A stretch of DNA of 64,000 nt from Ciona savignyi (GCA_000149265.1 CH002368.1:666781-730780); one strand, 5' to 3'; numbered from the stretch's first letter, positions 1-14,400 are shown. Notes: generated by a model not told the origin, from the letters alone. Program-made: numbers and translations.

Positions 1-1030
1 TTTTAAACAAAGGGTTGTAATAGCTGTAAGTTTTTATGCACAGAGCATGTGCAAATACACACATCAGGCTTTGAATCGCCGTATTTTTATTTCTTTTTAG
101 ACGTAAGTTTAGGGCGCAACGGAATGTTTACCGAATTTATTTCCTACAACTGCCAAATTGCCACAGTAAATTCGTTGCACGAGTGTGCAAAGATTTTAGG
201 GGATGTTTCGAGTTAAGTGAAACACTTGTAGAAAACACCGCGAGGATAAGCAAATGACTAGATGACGTTTATTTACACCAATCGACTAGTTGTCGTTACA
301 CTGTGGTGTACAAATTGCCAATGTTTTTCGATTTTAGGAACATTGCGCCGATGACTCGTTGCACTGTGCTTGACCCCGCAATCAACTAGATTGCGTTGTG
401 TTCAGCAGCGCGAAATTCGTGTCCGACCTCCAAATATGGCCGAAAACCGGAAGCGATCGTCACCGCAGCAATCCTTTTAATTTCACAGCGCGAAGGCTCC
501 CTTGCGCATCTTCCCGAGCGCCCTACTACGAGCGCGAAGCTTCGAAAACGCGATTTTCCCACAAATTGGTGAAAACGTCGATAATATTAAGACCCTACAG
601 CGGCGCGCTTTGCTAGTTCATTAAAACATATGACATCACAAAGTCAACCGCTTTTCATAGCGGTCTGTAATCAGGGGTAAGGTTCACGGAACCAATGTTA
701 TGGGTAGAAATCAGGGGTAAGTGGGTTAACCCAGCCGAAACGCGCCGTCGCGTTATTATTTCCGCCCCATGTGAAATCCAGAGTACAGTTACACACAATT
801 TGCATTCCAGATATTTGCATCGCAACTCAATAGTTCTCGAATTAGCATTTTCCGACGTTAAGCTGAACAATGGGACAAGCAGTGTTGTGGCTGTCTGGCT
901 TTCGGCGTAACTCGCCCGAACGGTTCGTCTGTTTATTTGTGTGCGCATGAATTTAACTAACATGTGGATCATATTGGCAGGTAAAACAGGAACCCAAATA
1001 AATCAGTTAAATGGAGAACACGTTACTTAC
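1..1030 (-). other. Intron of the left Irx gene (inferred), no exon seen
   Basis: This stretch lies downstream, on the minus strand, of the Irx exon that ends at 1031 with a GTAAGT donor, so it should be the start of an intron leading to a homeobox exon outside the window. I looked for the homeodomain signature ([17 protein letters not shown]) on the minus strand and did not find it. A GC-richer patch at about 400-620 holds short open frames on both strands without recognisable coding sequence. Confidence 0.5.
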
Positions 1031-1128
1031 CCACTGTGCTGGTACATGAGGGCTTGGTCGTAGGGGTAAAGGTGTGTGGGGGCCATGGGGTTTCCCCACG
1101 CTGATAATTCTTTCGGGTCTATTCGACT
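1031..1128 (-). CDS. Irx-family gene (left copy), exon just before the homeobox
   Basis: A 98-nt exon read on the minus strand from a CCCACAG acceptor to a GGGTAAGT donor. It encodes about 32 residues including SRIDPKELSAWGNPM and HLYPYDQALMYQHSG. Iroquois proteins carry a Trp/Tyr-rich stretch with a YPYD-like motif just before the homeodomain. The equivalent exon of the second Irx gene here (46755-46855, 101 nt) has the same phases: it starts at phase 0 and ends two bases into a Gly codon. Matching length, phase, order and aromatic content make this a second Irx gene on the same strand. The homeobox exon itself should lie left of position 1. The protein would be a nuclear TALE-class transcription factor. 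Which of the ascidian Irx paralogues it is cannot be decided from this exon. Confidence 0.72.
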
Positions 1129-3101
1129 CTGTGGGCAAAATTTCTCAATTAGTCAGTGTGACGTCATAATACACAAAAGAATATAATTTAACTCAATTGA
1201 AAGTAAAACTGCTAATTTACAGCGTGTATTGAAGAACGTTTAAGCCGAATTACGGCACGAACATTTAACAACTTCTGTTTAGCGACAGCATTTCCTGGTA
1301 AATAAAACGAAACTTTTTAATTTAAACACAGCATGATTCGAAGTACAGCTTTTACTTGTGACGTAACGAGGGCACAAAGGCAATTTTGTCTTCATTTTGT
1401 TTATTACGTCATAACCATCTTGTTAAGACGAAGCTACTGCTGTAAAAACGACGAAAGCCGTTTTTGGAAAACAAGTTAAACGATTTGACGATTATATTGA
1501 TTTAAGTGTTAGTAATTGATGTGCCAAAATCGAGCCATTTTCAATAATAAGTTTTGGAGATCACGACGTGTTTGGTTCGACAAGAGTTAAAAGTCACACG
1601 TCGCAGTTAAAATGGCGGGACCATTTATCACCATAGTTCGTGATGTCGAAGACCATCTACAACTGGCGCGTCCAAGGTTGGCTGGTATTGTAGTACGTGG
1701 CGCGCTTATCGAGGTCGATTAGTGCATATAACCGCGAGTGGGACACGTGAATTGTCGGTTAGACCTGAATATTCGGATCGCTTTTAAAGGTTCGTCTATA
1801 GATAAATACCCCCAGTCAATTTGACAAGTAAAGGTTATTTTTCAAGTAAAGGTCTTATCGAATCAAGAAATTAGTACCACAACATTACTGTAGCAATAAC
1901 ACCAGCTTTAAAGCGCAGTAATACATCTAGTTCCTGGTAGTAACACATCACCATATGTCAGAAGCTATAACTTATAGATCGATTCCACTTATTAACCAAT
2001 TTCCAAATGATCTGCCGGATTTCCATTGCTACCTAACAAATCGCACCATTGCACTGAAATCATGGTAGTTTGCTAACAATAGTGTGGATCGGAACTTGTC
2101 TAATTCGCTCGTTAATCTGAACTTTGTTACGCCGGAGGTTGTGATAAAACATGGAAATAATATATCATAGCAGTGACGTCACTCAATTGTATCCTAATTT
2201 GTTGGGACCACGATGTTAAACATTGCTGCAACATTTGTATGTCGATGGGAAACTATTTTGGCCAATTCACCAGTATTATTGCCAATTTCTTGTTTGTTTA
2301 AATTTAAGGGGTTCCTATGAGAGGGGTTTAAGGAAAAAAGTTCACAAGATAGGAGTTACATGTAAGGGGTTCAAAAGTAAAGGGTTCACATGTAAGGGGT
2401 TTACATGTAAGGGGTTCAAAAGTAAAGGGTTCACATGTAAGGGGTTTATATGTAAGGGGTTCAAAAGTAAAGGGTTCACATATAAGGGGTTTACATATAA
2501 GGGGTTCAAAAGTAAAGGGTTCACATGTAAGGGGTTTACATATAAGTGGTTCAAAAGTAAGTGGTTTTAATGTGAGTGATTTAAATACGATAGGTTTAAA
2601 TATAAGGGGTTCAATTGTAAAAGACTTAAATTTAAGGAATTCAAACGTAAGACGATCTTTTAAAGGCTTCAGAGTTTTAGAAGCGGTATGGGGGTGCGGT
2701 TCCCATAAATTGACGGGTGATGAACCTCACATTGCAGCATTTGGAGTAAAATTTAATCACGCAGGAAACTTCGTTTAGTAATTACGGGGATAATTATCGA
2801 CTGTGGTCCCGTCCAGGACTTCTGTCACTTCAAGTACTCTAAACCGAGCCAACTTCCCGAATTTGCTAACGAAAGAGACCTCGCCCAGGAGTCAATACGT
2901 TGGAATATCTCTCTCATCTGTTCAGTCAGTTTCTTAGGAATTTCTAGGAAACTTCTGAACGACTGTTTGGCACAGGAGGCTTGTTATTCGACGGATTTTG
3001 CGTTAGCCGATAGACAAAACAACAAACCCAATGTACGTTTGTGTGATCATCAATCATATCACTTTGTTTTTTGCATGCAATAAAGTACATTCGTAACTTA
3101 C
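1129..3101 (-). other. Intron of the left Irx gene
   Basis: Intron between two phase-0 junctions (CTT|GTAAGT donor at 3101, CACAG acceptor ending at 1129). It contains the minisatellite at about 2298-2660, two exact TGACGTCA palindromes near 1159 and 2174, and a YY1-like AAAATGGCG near 1613. No further exon is visible. Confidence 0.6.
2298..2660. repeat. Minisatellite, 15-bp unit in a 45-bp higher-order array
   Basis: Tandem 15-bp units of three alternating types (CACATGTAAGGGGTT, TACATGTAAGGGGTT, CAAAAGTAAAGGGTT) make a 45-bp higher-order period repeated about four to five times between roughly 2355 and 2565. More diverged units flank it on both sides. Because 15 is a multiple of 3, the array gives long open frames on both strands (repeats such as CKGFKSKGF on the plus strand and VNPLLLNPL on the minus). 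I read these as by-products of the repeat, not as a gene. It sits inside an Irx intron. Confidence 0.92.
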
Positions 3102-3326
3102 AAGGGTGGAATGTAGGGTTGCCGCGTCGATTCCAGGTGGGAGGCTGGAATAGATCGGTGGATTGAGACCAGCTGGGGCTGGAACTGGGTACGGCAATCC
3201 AAATAACGCCGAAGTTAAGTCGGCGGGTCGCCCGGGAATTCCTCGATCGTCCGCGGGAAAATGAATCCCATTTCCCGGACTGCGTTGCTCGGCTAGCGTC
3301 GATCTGGCAGCGTCGACTATTTTTGC
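3102..3326 (-). CDS. Irx-family gene (left copy), upstream coding exon
   Basis: Minus-strand exon ending in a strong CTT|GTAAGT donor at phase 0. The frame joined to the next exon reads GIPGRPADLTSALFGLPYPV, then a Pro-rich stretch including NPPIYSSLPPGIDAATLHSTL. This resembles the region of Irx proteins upstream of the homeodomain (a RADLSAALG-like segment, then a Pro/Tyr-rich stretch). It corresponds to exon 47241-47443 of the second Irx gene, which contains [16 protein letters not shown] and also ends at phase 0. The 5' boundary is uncertain: the TTACAG|GCA acceptor at 3326 gives 75 open codons with an in-frame stop just upstream. However, the paralogous exon begins at phase 1, so a more internal AG may be used. 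A 147-codon open frame over 2944-3387 on the same strand is a shadow in another frame. Confidence 0.68.
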
Positions 3327-5349
3327 CTGTAATCAGGAATTCCGGTTTGATTCTGGTTTGAAAAGCATTAAAAATAACAACAAACAAACCTGCGCCTCGG
3401 TTAATGACGATATTGATGTCCCAATTGAATTAGTTGAAAACGAATTCGAAAACGGCAGAAACGACATTTTGAATTTCTCAGCAGTTAACAGGCCATGCCA
3501 ATTATGGTTAGAACTATAACAGAATCTGCAAATACAAAACGTCCTAAATATCCATAAAGAAAAAATACAGTAACACAGGCGCCATTTTGATCAATTTCGT
3601 AGAAATAATCTCAACGAATTTTCACTTTCCCGAAACTGATTAATATTCTGCTAAACGCGACTCCACCATGTAGACTTACCTCTATTTTTAGAACCGAAAA
3701 ACTTAAAAACAAACTCAACTACAAGACTAAACAATGCTAGTGCATTACGGCGGGTATTATGATCACGCGTGATCTAATAATCAGGCATTGTTACCGCTTA
3801 CAACGTAATAATAGACGTTTGTGAACTGTTTTTCTATCGCGAGCGCTTCTCTCTTTAGCAGACAGGAAAAAAATTCCAATACAGCACTGCGTATCCTAGC
3901 TATAGGCGCATATGGCCGTTATTCCCGCGATTCCAAATAATGTTTAACTTATAAGAATGAGCTGTAGATTAGACTTCGGCTTATATTAACTATACACTAG
4001 TTACTATTGAGACAGTAGTTCATTCGAAAAATGACACCGATTGTACTACACACTGCCACACGGCAAAGGTCAGTTGATCCGTTGTTCTTTTTGAAAACAA
4101 TCGGGATTAAAACGATAACGATTCTGCGCAAATAGACCTTTTTTTAAAAAAAAACTAGTCAGATCGTAGCTTTAGAAAATTTAGTTCAACTAAATTTTAA
4201 ATACTTCTTCTAAAACTGTTTCTGCATCTATGTCTGGTGGCCTTTCCAATAGTGAATCAATTTCATCACTAGTTAGTTGACGATACCCGTCAACGCACAC
4301 GCACTGTTATCTGTGCTAAAACATTAATTAATTACATAACCTGCACAAATGTATATTCCTCTCTTTCCTTAGTGTGTTTTGCTTAGCTATGGACACGTTG
4401 GGAAGACGGATAATTAATTACCTACATAAATTAACATGTCCGCTACCGCACTGTTCTGCACAATAGCTTCGACTTACAGGCAGAAACATTGCTTCTACTT
4501 CCTTTTAGCGGAAGCAAAATCGCACCGACACAAAAATATCAACAGAGCGGGGAACGTGACCTATTGCGTGCTGAGTATACCGAGGTTATCTGCTGTATAC
4601 CTGTGTCCGTGTTCTTGATAGGTGACACGAATGTCTACTTGTGAGTCGGCTGTCTACATTTTAAGCGAAATAAAAATGACAAATCAGTATACACCCGCCA
4701 AAACATATCTCCTGCCTGTGCTAAACCATCGTGCTAATTGGAATGTTCTAGTTGGAAGTTGTGCTGCAGACGGCGCTTGTAGCTGTAATACAGCAGGATG
4801 GCCGGTGCCTGGCTCACATTTCCGTCATGATCGCTGCTCCTTGTACCAGAGCTCTTGTCATCTGAGATGTAGCTGAGATGTGATTGCGTGCTCGCGCTGT
4901 CTTCACGGCGATTCGTGCCTTTACGCGTTCGTGATCGCTTACAGCGGCAAGGGAATGTAAACACGTTTTGTTGGTGCAAGGAAAGTTACTAACAAACCGG
5001 TATACTTTGTAAACATTCAAAAGTCGGAACTCGGGCTGAGAATCACGCTAAACACAGTTACAGCACCGGAAACTGTTCGCTGCGCGACCAAACACGGAAA
5101 ACACGCTTAACACAAAGTAAAACGCGGAGATTCCCTTGACTCGGAGAGGCGCGTCTTGTCATTGTGAGTCCATAATTTAAAAACGACACCTTCCTTTTCC
5201 TACAGAGTTTAGTTTAATTTTTACATTGGGGAAAAAACCACCGAACCAATCGTTTTAAACCGTAGTTTATGTGGTATGCTCCCAAATATACCACCCAAAG
5301 TAACGTGAATATGAGCTAATAGATATATATTTAAATAGCACAACACACA

Positions 5350-5452
5350 AGGTTTGGCCAGCGGTCCACGAACTCGAGGAGACGATTAGTTATTGAAACA
5401 ATCTTAGTGACCAGCTCATCGCAGGTTCGAATCTTGAACTGGAATAAAAACA
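5350..5452 (+). repeat. Diverged tRNA-derived SINE copy
   Basis: TTGGCCAGCGGTCCACG (A-box-like) is followed about 70 bp later by GGTTCGAATCTTG (B-box), then CTGGAATAAAAAC. The spacing and the GACCAGCTCATC segment before the B-box match the SINE copies at 51.4-58 kb. It is more diverged than those. Confidence 0.5.
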
Positions 5453-8400
5453 TTGGTCTACATCCAATCCATTTGAATGCAAATATACAAAAGTTTTACC
5501 AAAGCGAATATTAAAACGTTTAACATTCAACTATATAATTTAAATAAACCTTTACTTTTTGTAATTTTTACTCGTCCTAGTAACACGTGATGTTTTTAAT
5601 TTCGAGATGTCAATTTAGTTTTGGGCAGAATTTAGCCTCAGGCGACAAATTACCCAAAAAATTAAACATTCGACCGCTAGACGATGCCCGCGAGTCGCAA
5701 TATTCGACGGCAGAAAGAAATGTTAGGTATAGAAATGAATAATTGCTTTATTAATTATTTTAAAAATACTTTAATTTTTGGTTAAATTATTTACCATTAG
5801 CTACAGTGAAAGATATGTGCGATAGTCTACGATTTTGACACACCTATTTGTAGATCTGTCGAGGACTGACACTGCGCCAGATACCACTGCTGTCGGCACG
5901 GAAATTGCATGATCGTTTTCAAAGTTTTGGTATATTGACTTCAAAGGGTCTTCAGTCTAATCCTATGTACGTGCTTTCTGCGGCTTGCCAAAACAGCGCA
6001 CTGGGTTAAGGGTTGTCACCTTCATATGTCAACCAGGATGCGCCAAGCGATAAACACCGCGGTGGAAATGGGCTTAGGCGGTTGGCTTGTGAAATGAAGT
6101 CGTGCGAATTCGGAATGCCGGAAAAGTTGGTTGTTTCAGGGTAATTGTGTTACGGTTTTGTTTGGAAGCAAAAATAACAAAATCTCGGGTGTAATCTTGG
6201 GCCTGTACAAGCGTTTGGAGGAAGCGACCGTCTGGGCCACTTTCTTGCCGCGACTGGTAAGCTGAACCGGTCTTGAAACGCTCCATTTCACCCAAGGGTC
6301 ATGGATACGTTTAAGGGGCCTGAATCGGCCCGAAGCAAGGACCCAAAACGTTAACATTTACGCTCCAAAAGAAAAGGGGTACGGATTTGCGGCGCTTTAT
6401 AAATAGAAACACGTGTCTGTCGTCAAACGGGAGGCCTGGCATAGTTGGTCGGGTAATTGCTCGGGCGAGATAAGCCATGCACTTTTAAGCTTCTCTGTAA
6501 CCACGCATTAAGATGCTCTCTTTAAAGCCGCCATTAAAACCCAAGGCGCGATTGATTGATGGAATACTCACTATACATCTGGACAAGTTTTACACGTGAG
6601 TAAGCGATAAGTATATCAATCTCTCGGCCCCTAATACGGTTAGGATTATACACGTCAGGTAAAGGCGAAAGAAATTCTAAACAAAAGAAACTTAATTTTT
6701 TGGTCAAACAAAAGCACATGCAGCTACAGTTCCAACACAACTTGCAAGCCTCGGCGAGAATGCAGGGCTATTAGCGCTGGCATAATGATGGACGAACTGT
6801 TGCTTTGTGTTGTCCAGCTGTAATGTGTTCGCCACGGTGGTCCACGGCTCGAGTCACGTAATAGATTAGTGGTCAGCGTTAATGAAGCGTAACAGAGTGG
6901 ACGACCATCCGTCAGTTAAAATTAGCAGTTAATTGAACATCCGCACTGTCTAGCTACGATGTAGCGCTACATTTTCGTGCCAGTGAACGTCTGAGTTGCC
7001 ATATACATTTCAAAGAATGTTAAATCACCCTGAAATGTCCAAATATGGAAAAGTTAAACATTTATGGATCTACAGTTTAAAATGTAATTTTACCCAATTC
7101 TTTAGGAAAAAAGAAAAATCTTGTTGAATGTTTGATAAAATGATCATATTTTGTCCCTTTTGCCTTTGGCCTACGTAGTATATACCCCATAACAATGCTA
7201 CGGCGCCTGACCGCAAATTAGTATAACAAGGTCGGCAGGGCACACGAGGTTCATTAAGTTATCACTCAACTGTCCTTGGCATTAGGGGTTGGCTGTGACC
7301 GCTAATTTTGTACCTGTACTGTTTATCCTAAATCATGCGGGCGGAAATTTTGCCTCGAAAACAGGAAGCACAAACGGCAAGTGTTGGCGCTTCGGTGGCA
7401 TTCTTGACTTGAAATGCACAAGTTTGAACAGTATTAGTCACCCCTATTACACCACACTTAGGAGTTTACGCTACCACAAGCTGTGTACATTCGAATTCAC
7501 GCGCGTCGAGATATTACATTGTCACACAAAGACTATAGCATTGAACCAGCACAGCAAGTGTGAACACTTAAACTAATTACTAATACAATTTTCAAGTTTG
7601 AATATAAAACAGCGAGAGAAATTTTCGGAAATATTACCGCTATTGTCCAAAACTCAAATGGTTCTGAAGTTAGTAGCGCCATTTTAGCCTGCCATGAGAC
7701 TAGATTCAAGCGAACGTAATTATCACAGTAACTTTGGCGTAATAATCAACTCTCCGCCATTTTAGTCTTATGTAGTGCTGCAAAGCACGCACTGTGAAGG
7801 CCTTCAGTGAATTTTGCTCATGTGATCTTCAATTTGTACAATAGAGAATTATTACGTCATTTTGAAGCAACTATTGCGCAGAAATTGACTTGAAACTACA
7901 TAGTCAAGTAAGTAAAGTATTGTCCGTGTGTTTTTGGTTTTCCAGGTTTTAATTAGCGTCGCCACCATTTTCTGATTGGACACATTCAGTAAATGTTTAG
8001 CGCAGGTGCGACTGTTAGGTAACCTGTAAAAAAGAGATAAAGCACGTAAAGATAGGCTAAGTGTCAGCTGTTTAGCACAGAGTATTTTATGTTCAAACTA
8101 TCTCTAACAAGATGTGTAGCAGCGTCTAACTGCTTTGCTGTTTGCGGCGCAGCCAGTGCTAATTTAAATGGACTTTGTTACAACACTGGTTCTGCTCTAT
8201 GTCAAAATTTAATTAATCCGACGTGTGTACTGTCAAAAGTTAAAGAAAACATAACCGCGTACAACACAAACAAATTCCTGCCGCGTTTTAATGAGCTGCA
8301 CAGCAAACAAGAAGCCATTAGCCAGAAGCTAACTCCCCACATTTCCCGTGTAAACCAGTGTAATGAAATCCAACACACTAGTAATAAAATCCAAAACAGC

Positions 8401-11400
8401 GTTCGTTGTGTTGTTGCTGCTTGTCCTACCGATGTACAAAAAGCCAGCGCATATTTCTCCCAGCACCACACTTTCTCACTGGCAGTATTTTGCCTGTTTG
8501 TCTAATTGAACTACGAACACGGTTTGTCCAATTTAGGTTTTGTTCGATCTGGGAAAGAGCACTACCAGTACAATGAGATGATTACGTTAATTAAACCGTT
8601 ACATGAAACACTTGTGTAGATTAGAGATTACGTTTCATACCGGGCAGTGTTGCCTGATATTTTAGGCAGTGTTTCCAAATGAATAAATGTATCTACTATT
8701 TTTTTAATCTTAACATACAAATATACTTTTAAAATGTTATTCCTTATAAAGGTAGCATTGTTGGTGTGTATTTTTGCTCATTTTTACGTTGTACAGCACT
8801 GTACTTTGCCCCTGTTTTTTTGTTATAAATCTCCCATTGTTGATTCGGCAATTACAGCGACTAGCAATGTCAGAACAAAGGCTTGACTGGTTCGAATTTC
8901 TCCCCGAATTGATACTACTCGCTTCTACGTTTTGTACTGGCGGTCCGGGAGAGTCGATACATGTTTTGATGTACATCTCGCCCCCTGGCCTGTTATCACA
9001 AAGCCAGCGCGCTATAGATACCTATTCAATTTGGCTTCGTCCGTGGGAAATCCGAGACCAACTTAACAAGCAACTGTTGTGGTAGTTACATGGATAACAT
9101 GATAGAGACAATAGCGTCAATCGCGACAGTCGCGTACTAGTCATTGTTCCGTTCATGTTACCTACGATCTTACACAAACCGCGTCTGTTGTTTAGCGCGG
9201 AAATAGGTGACTAGATAGCACAATACCGCATCTGGGAAATAGCGGTGTCCTTTTATTCGACCAACCGCCCGAGACTAATTGTTCTACTTTTAGGCACTAG
9301 CAAAAAGAAAAAAAGATGCTTTAGGGAAACACAGCCAATTTCGCTTGCTTGATCTGATTTTTCCAGTAAGTACTACAAATTTACAATATAACAAGTTTGA
9401 CCTAACCTTGATTCAAACTTCCATACTTTAAACTAGGCAATCCATATCCATACAGCGATTGAAGCCAAAAATCACCCATTAAATTTTATATGCATAGCAC
9501 GGTAAAATGGACATGACGAATGTGTTGTATTAATGCAATTTGCACCAAACTGCGTCTCATAATTTACAACATCCACCAAGGACGATTTCTTGTTTAAAAC
9601 GGCGAAATACTGCTTCTCAAGTCTAATTTTTTCATGTGGAAAATATAAGATTTCGTTATCTTAAACTACACTTATTCTTAAACTGCACTTAATGTTTAAA
9701 CAAACAAAATCAATGCAAATCATAAAAACGCTGTTATCTTTGACTGTATCATAAAATTCTAGTACATATAATTGACTCAAAAATAAAACATGGAATATAA
9801 AAGCTGTGTATAAATCGTTAAACAAATTGTATCTTAACAATATAATGATAACGCTTGCAAGTTGTTAAAAATATTTATTAACCTTTTAAGGCTAAGTTTA
9901 ACGACGCCATTTTGTAAGAGGCCATAAACTTTGCGGTAACTTCTCTCCTAAGTATTATGACGTAATACCGGCTTGAAAGTGAATTTTCCTCATTTATTCT
10001 TGTTTGTCTATCTTGTAAATGGTATATAATATTTTAGCTGCCTGTTTCTAACCTGCAAACGCGTTCTTACAAATGCCGGCGTGTTTGATTGGTGTACAGT
10101 TAAAAGTACATTTTTCCTGAGTATATGATGCTAAACATTTTACTCTAAATAAAAAACAGTTAATAATCGGCATTACGGTTGGTTTTTCGAATTTAAACTT
10201 TTCGGTCACGTACAGTCATGTTTACGCTTCGCTAAACACCATTATGACGTTGGAATTGATTCAACGCAAAGAGACTGGTGCGAAAATGGCGTCTTCATCA
10301 GTCATCATACGAATTAACCTCTGGCAGCTGAAATAATTCGCTTCCTTACCAGAGCCCATCCATTTTAACGCAATGTTAAACATAGCATAGATTTGCTTAC
10401 ATAAATAACTGTCTGTCGCTATCTCATGAGACCTGACAGTGAACCGTCAACTGAAGGTTGGCAAATTCGGGAAATCTAATTTTGTGGAAATAAAAGTCTA
10501 GCTTTATGTCTGTACAGTCGGCAACTTTTCATTATCGTACTTACTAAACCATAACATTGATTTTCTAGCAATTTGACGTTTACATGTTCCAAAATGATGA
10601 CGCGCTTAACTAGTTTAATACCTCATTTTGTAAAATGTTGTATATTGATCATAATTAGGATGCTGCATTTACTATTTCCTTTATTACGTCATGGTGCCGT
10701 CTCTCATGACACAAACTGATTTGTGAAGGTCAAGGACTTGTAAATGACGATTGAAAATGCTTAAATGCTATTTTAGGCGCCACCTATTAAAATTGTAGCT
10801 GTTCCATTTTACCTACATCTACTTTCTGCTAATTTCACCATGCAAATCTAACGGGTCACTAGTCAACATACTAAGGCATTCGGGAATTCTCTAAGATATT
10901 CAGCTGCATACAAGCTTTATTACTGAAATAAATCCAAATTATCAGTCAATGGACAAAGAAATAGGTCTGATCCATTTGTTTGATTACAGCAATACATATT
11001 AATGGAATATCTGATCACATTGTGATGTAACAGATAGTTTGTCACACGTAACAACGGTCATTGGGGACGTGACCTTGTTTGGTGATGCGAATTTTAACGA
11101 CTAATCAACAAATGGATTTTCTAGAAACCGTCAGTTGGTTTGACAATCCGTCACAGTCAAGATACACCTGTATACAAGCTACCCTAAAACACACATTTCC
11201 GTAAGCACATTTTTAAGCTAATCACTGATAGGCATTAAAACTGTATGAGTTTAACGGGCTTTTTAATAGTTATACTTTAACAAACGACTCTATCTTAACG
11301 AACTTCTGAGAGTATTTGGTCCGATTACATCAAAACCACGCAAATTAAAAAACAGTTTCCTAATTTGATATATCATACACACCATTGCATTGTCTAGCGA

Positions 11401-14400
11401 CCTTGGATGAGAATAAACTCACGCTGTCCTTTCTTAGTAATTCTCGTGTTCTAGATTTCAATTTCAATCAGTAAAATCGATTTGAATGACGCGAAATTAT
11501 TAATTTAATTTCAACTTTAAACCCACGTGTAATTATGACCGTTCTTTCACAAGTCGACCTCGTCTTTATGACGTGCCGTATTATGGTAATGCCGCAATAT
11601 TTTTTTTTGCAAAATATGAATGTTTATGACAAACTAAATACAGTATTATAGATTATTCTAAATGAGATTACGAAAAGTAAGATTACGAAAAGACGTCATC
11701 GATATGCAATAGAGGGATGTTGTGTCGTTACAACAACTTGATCACTCAAACATTGTTACGTCACTATCATACCCCGTCATATTTCGACGCGCTGCACACG
11801 ACCTTGTTATCAGGATGGGTTGTTCTCACACCGACCGAAGTTGCTTAAATACGACATGGCAATGCACTGGCGTGGATAAGCGTGAATTGGGCGATAAGCA
11901 AGAGGGAGCGTCAAGAGGCAAACATAGTTTACATTGTAAGATGTCGTTCCAATGTTCCCCTTTTATTATGACACGCTGTATATTATTTTCCTACTTACTT
12001 CTTTTTAATCTTTCTCTTTTCACATTTCTCCATATTCTGGCTAAACCGGTAACTAGTTCACCTACATAACCGCTTAACCGATTACAACACGTCTAATGTC
12101 GTTACTTGTTTATGCGATCCACTTTCGTACAGTCGCTTTATTTTATACTTGTAGTTTTTCATATTTATGTTACCTTGCTAATTGAGATTGATTTCTCGTC
12201 AAAATGATCAAAATAATGCTACTAAGCGCAAAAAAATGTTTCGTCGATTACAATCCCAAGGAAAATGTATCATGCTCAGAGAATGTGAATTCCACTAAAA
12301 TCCATCAAAACTTTGAAAAGTAAACCTTTTTTATTTTTATTTCCGATGTCTTATTTATAGATTGCCCGTCACAATGACATTGTTTGTCGTTTTTTCTTCG
12401 ACGAGTTTAACTTCACAGTCATAAGATAAGCATTGTGGAATTCGATATAAAGATTTTTCCACCTTTTACATTCATACATGCTTTGCTTAATTAATTAGCG
12501 GATAAATAATTAATGGAAGCAATTGAAAACTCGACTTTTCTTTGCGTCTTGCAATAACAATTCGATAAAAGAATTCAGTCGTAATAATATTATTCGTGAC
12601 TTCATAAACCACAACGGAAGTATTTTCCAGACGTTACCTGTTTATGTGCGCCGTCAATTCGTTGTATAAAATTACATGCAATGTCTGTGTAAACTTTAAA
12701 ATCAGTCTGTATATTTTTGTTCTTTTTTAGTTCTTTTTCCTGTAATCTGAACTAAAATTTCAGTATTATTCTGCGAATATATAAAATCACGATCACAACA
12801 AAAGAGAAACTAATAACCTTTTCCCGACAACTCTATATTCTTACAAGCTACTACCACTGCCTGTGTATGTGATCCATGTAGAACCGAACATATTATGAAT
12901 CGCTCTGTACAAAACCGCGGTAAAATCATTACCTTAAATTTGCCTTTCCATCTCGGTTGTTACGTCACGATCTTCTCAATATCATATTAACGTCATAATC
13001 GGGTTGCAAACTGAACAATGCAATTTGCTACAAACGCAATAGCGAACGCGGTTTATAAGGAGAAAGGTCCACACTACTCCCGTCGCGATTCCCATACCCT
13101 GCTGACTTAATCGCGATCCAGTGTCAAAACTCTCTATGACGTCACATTATGACGGCTTTAATATCGCTTATGCAAGATCAGTTTATATAAACGCGACATT
13201 AAACGTGATAATAAAGTAAAATATGTATAAAATTATGTATAAGCTCAGACTATGTCGAAAGCCGTTAACCCTCTGCCCCACCTGTACATCTGCGCCACAT
13301 TTAAATTGTATCCGAGTGTTAGAACTAACTACCGATCTTATACACTATTCGTCGATGTAAAATTTTAATTGATTTTAAATTCTATGCGTGTTGTAATTCT
13401 TCTAATGCAAAGAACACCACCAACATTTTAGTTGCCTTCCATCATGTTTTCTTGGACATTGGTCATTTAACCAAGTCACGTTATGAAATTCTGCGATATG
13501 GTAATGCAAATTAGTCGCGGATTTTTACGTTTCTCAACCCAGCCAACCCCTGTTGATTAAGCGAATTCTCAGGCGAAAGGGTCTTGGCTAATTTAGCTTG
13601 CTAGTAAACAACAACCACGCTTACTAGGCACCATTTGTTTACGAAACATTTGTACACAAGCAGTTTTAACTTCAGGATCCAATTACATTTAAACCTGTCC
13701 AAAGGCGCCAGTTAATTATCACCGCACCTTATATCTGCCTTTATTTACAAATAATCCTCCTGCACTTACTATATAAGCTAATGGTATGAAACCTGCAACT
13801 TTTTATGTCCCTATTTTTGCTTAGTGTTTTACAATGGTTGACTTTAACCTACTGGACTACGCATATATCGCTTTCTAAATGCTTAGCTCGGATATGTGGT
13901 GGTATTTAGTATTTATTTGGCGTTGCATCATATTTACCATAATTAACTAGACTATCAGAGCAGAATGAATTCCTTGGTTGCACAAAGCATAGATTAGTGT
14001 GGCAAGCAAACCAAGACCTTTTATTTTATTGTGAGATGTTTATCTTAGATTTTGATGACTCGACCAAACAAGTGTTTCCAAAACCAAATTTTTCTCTCAC
14101 TTTTCGGTCATCTGTCACAAAATACATCAATTATACGTCAACAATACACAGTGTTAGGTAACCATCGTATATTTTTCCGCTTTCTCATTGTGTGATCAGT
14201 GTTGGGTTTATGACGTTTAACATTCCAACTATGACCTCACAACAAAACGAATTCTCGAATGTTGTGAACTTGCACGCGATAGCTGGTTAGAATTTATTAT
14301 TGTTCCACCAAAGACGATCTAATGTTTGTTAAAATGTATCATTTTCAAATATCAAGGTTTACAACCTTGTGGCGCGCTTATCCAGAGATGTCTTTCTAAA

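Noticed and set aside
2223-2570. Open frames encoding CKGFK-type repeats (plus) and VNPLLLNPL repeats (minus)
   Set aside because: They follow from a 15-bp tandem repeat that happens to lack stops in both directions; they sit in an Irx intron.
2298-2660. Regularly spaced short repeats resembling a CRISPR array
   Set aside because: Units are directly adjacent with no unique spacers, and the genome is eukaryotic.
2944-3387. 147-codon minus-strand open frame
   Set aside because: Out-of-frame shadow of the Irx exon at 3102-3326; the Irx-like peptide and the donor are in another frame.
8089-8505. 138-codon Cys-rich plus-strand frame with a hydrophobic end
   Set aside because: No signal peptide or cysteine pattern I recognise and no exon partners. 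Several frames of this length are expected by chance in 64 kb.
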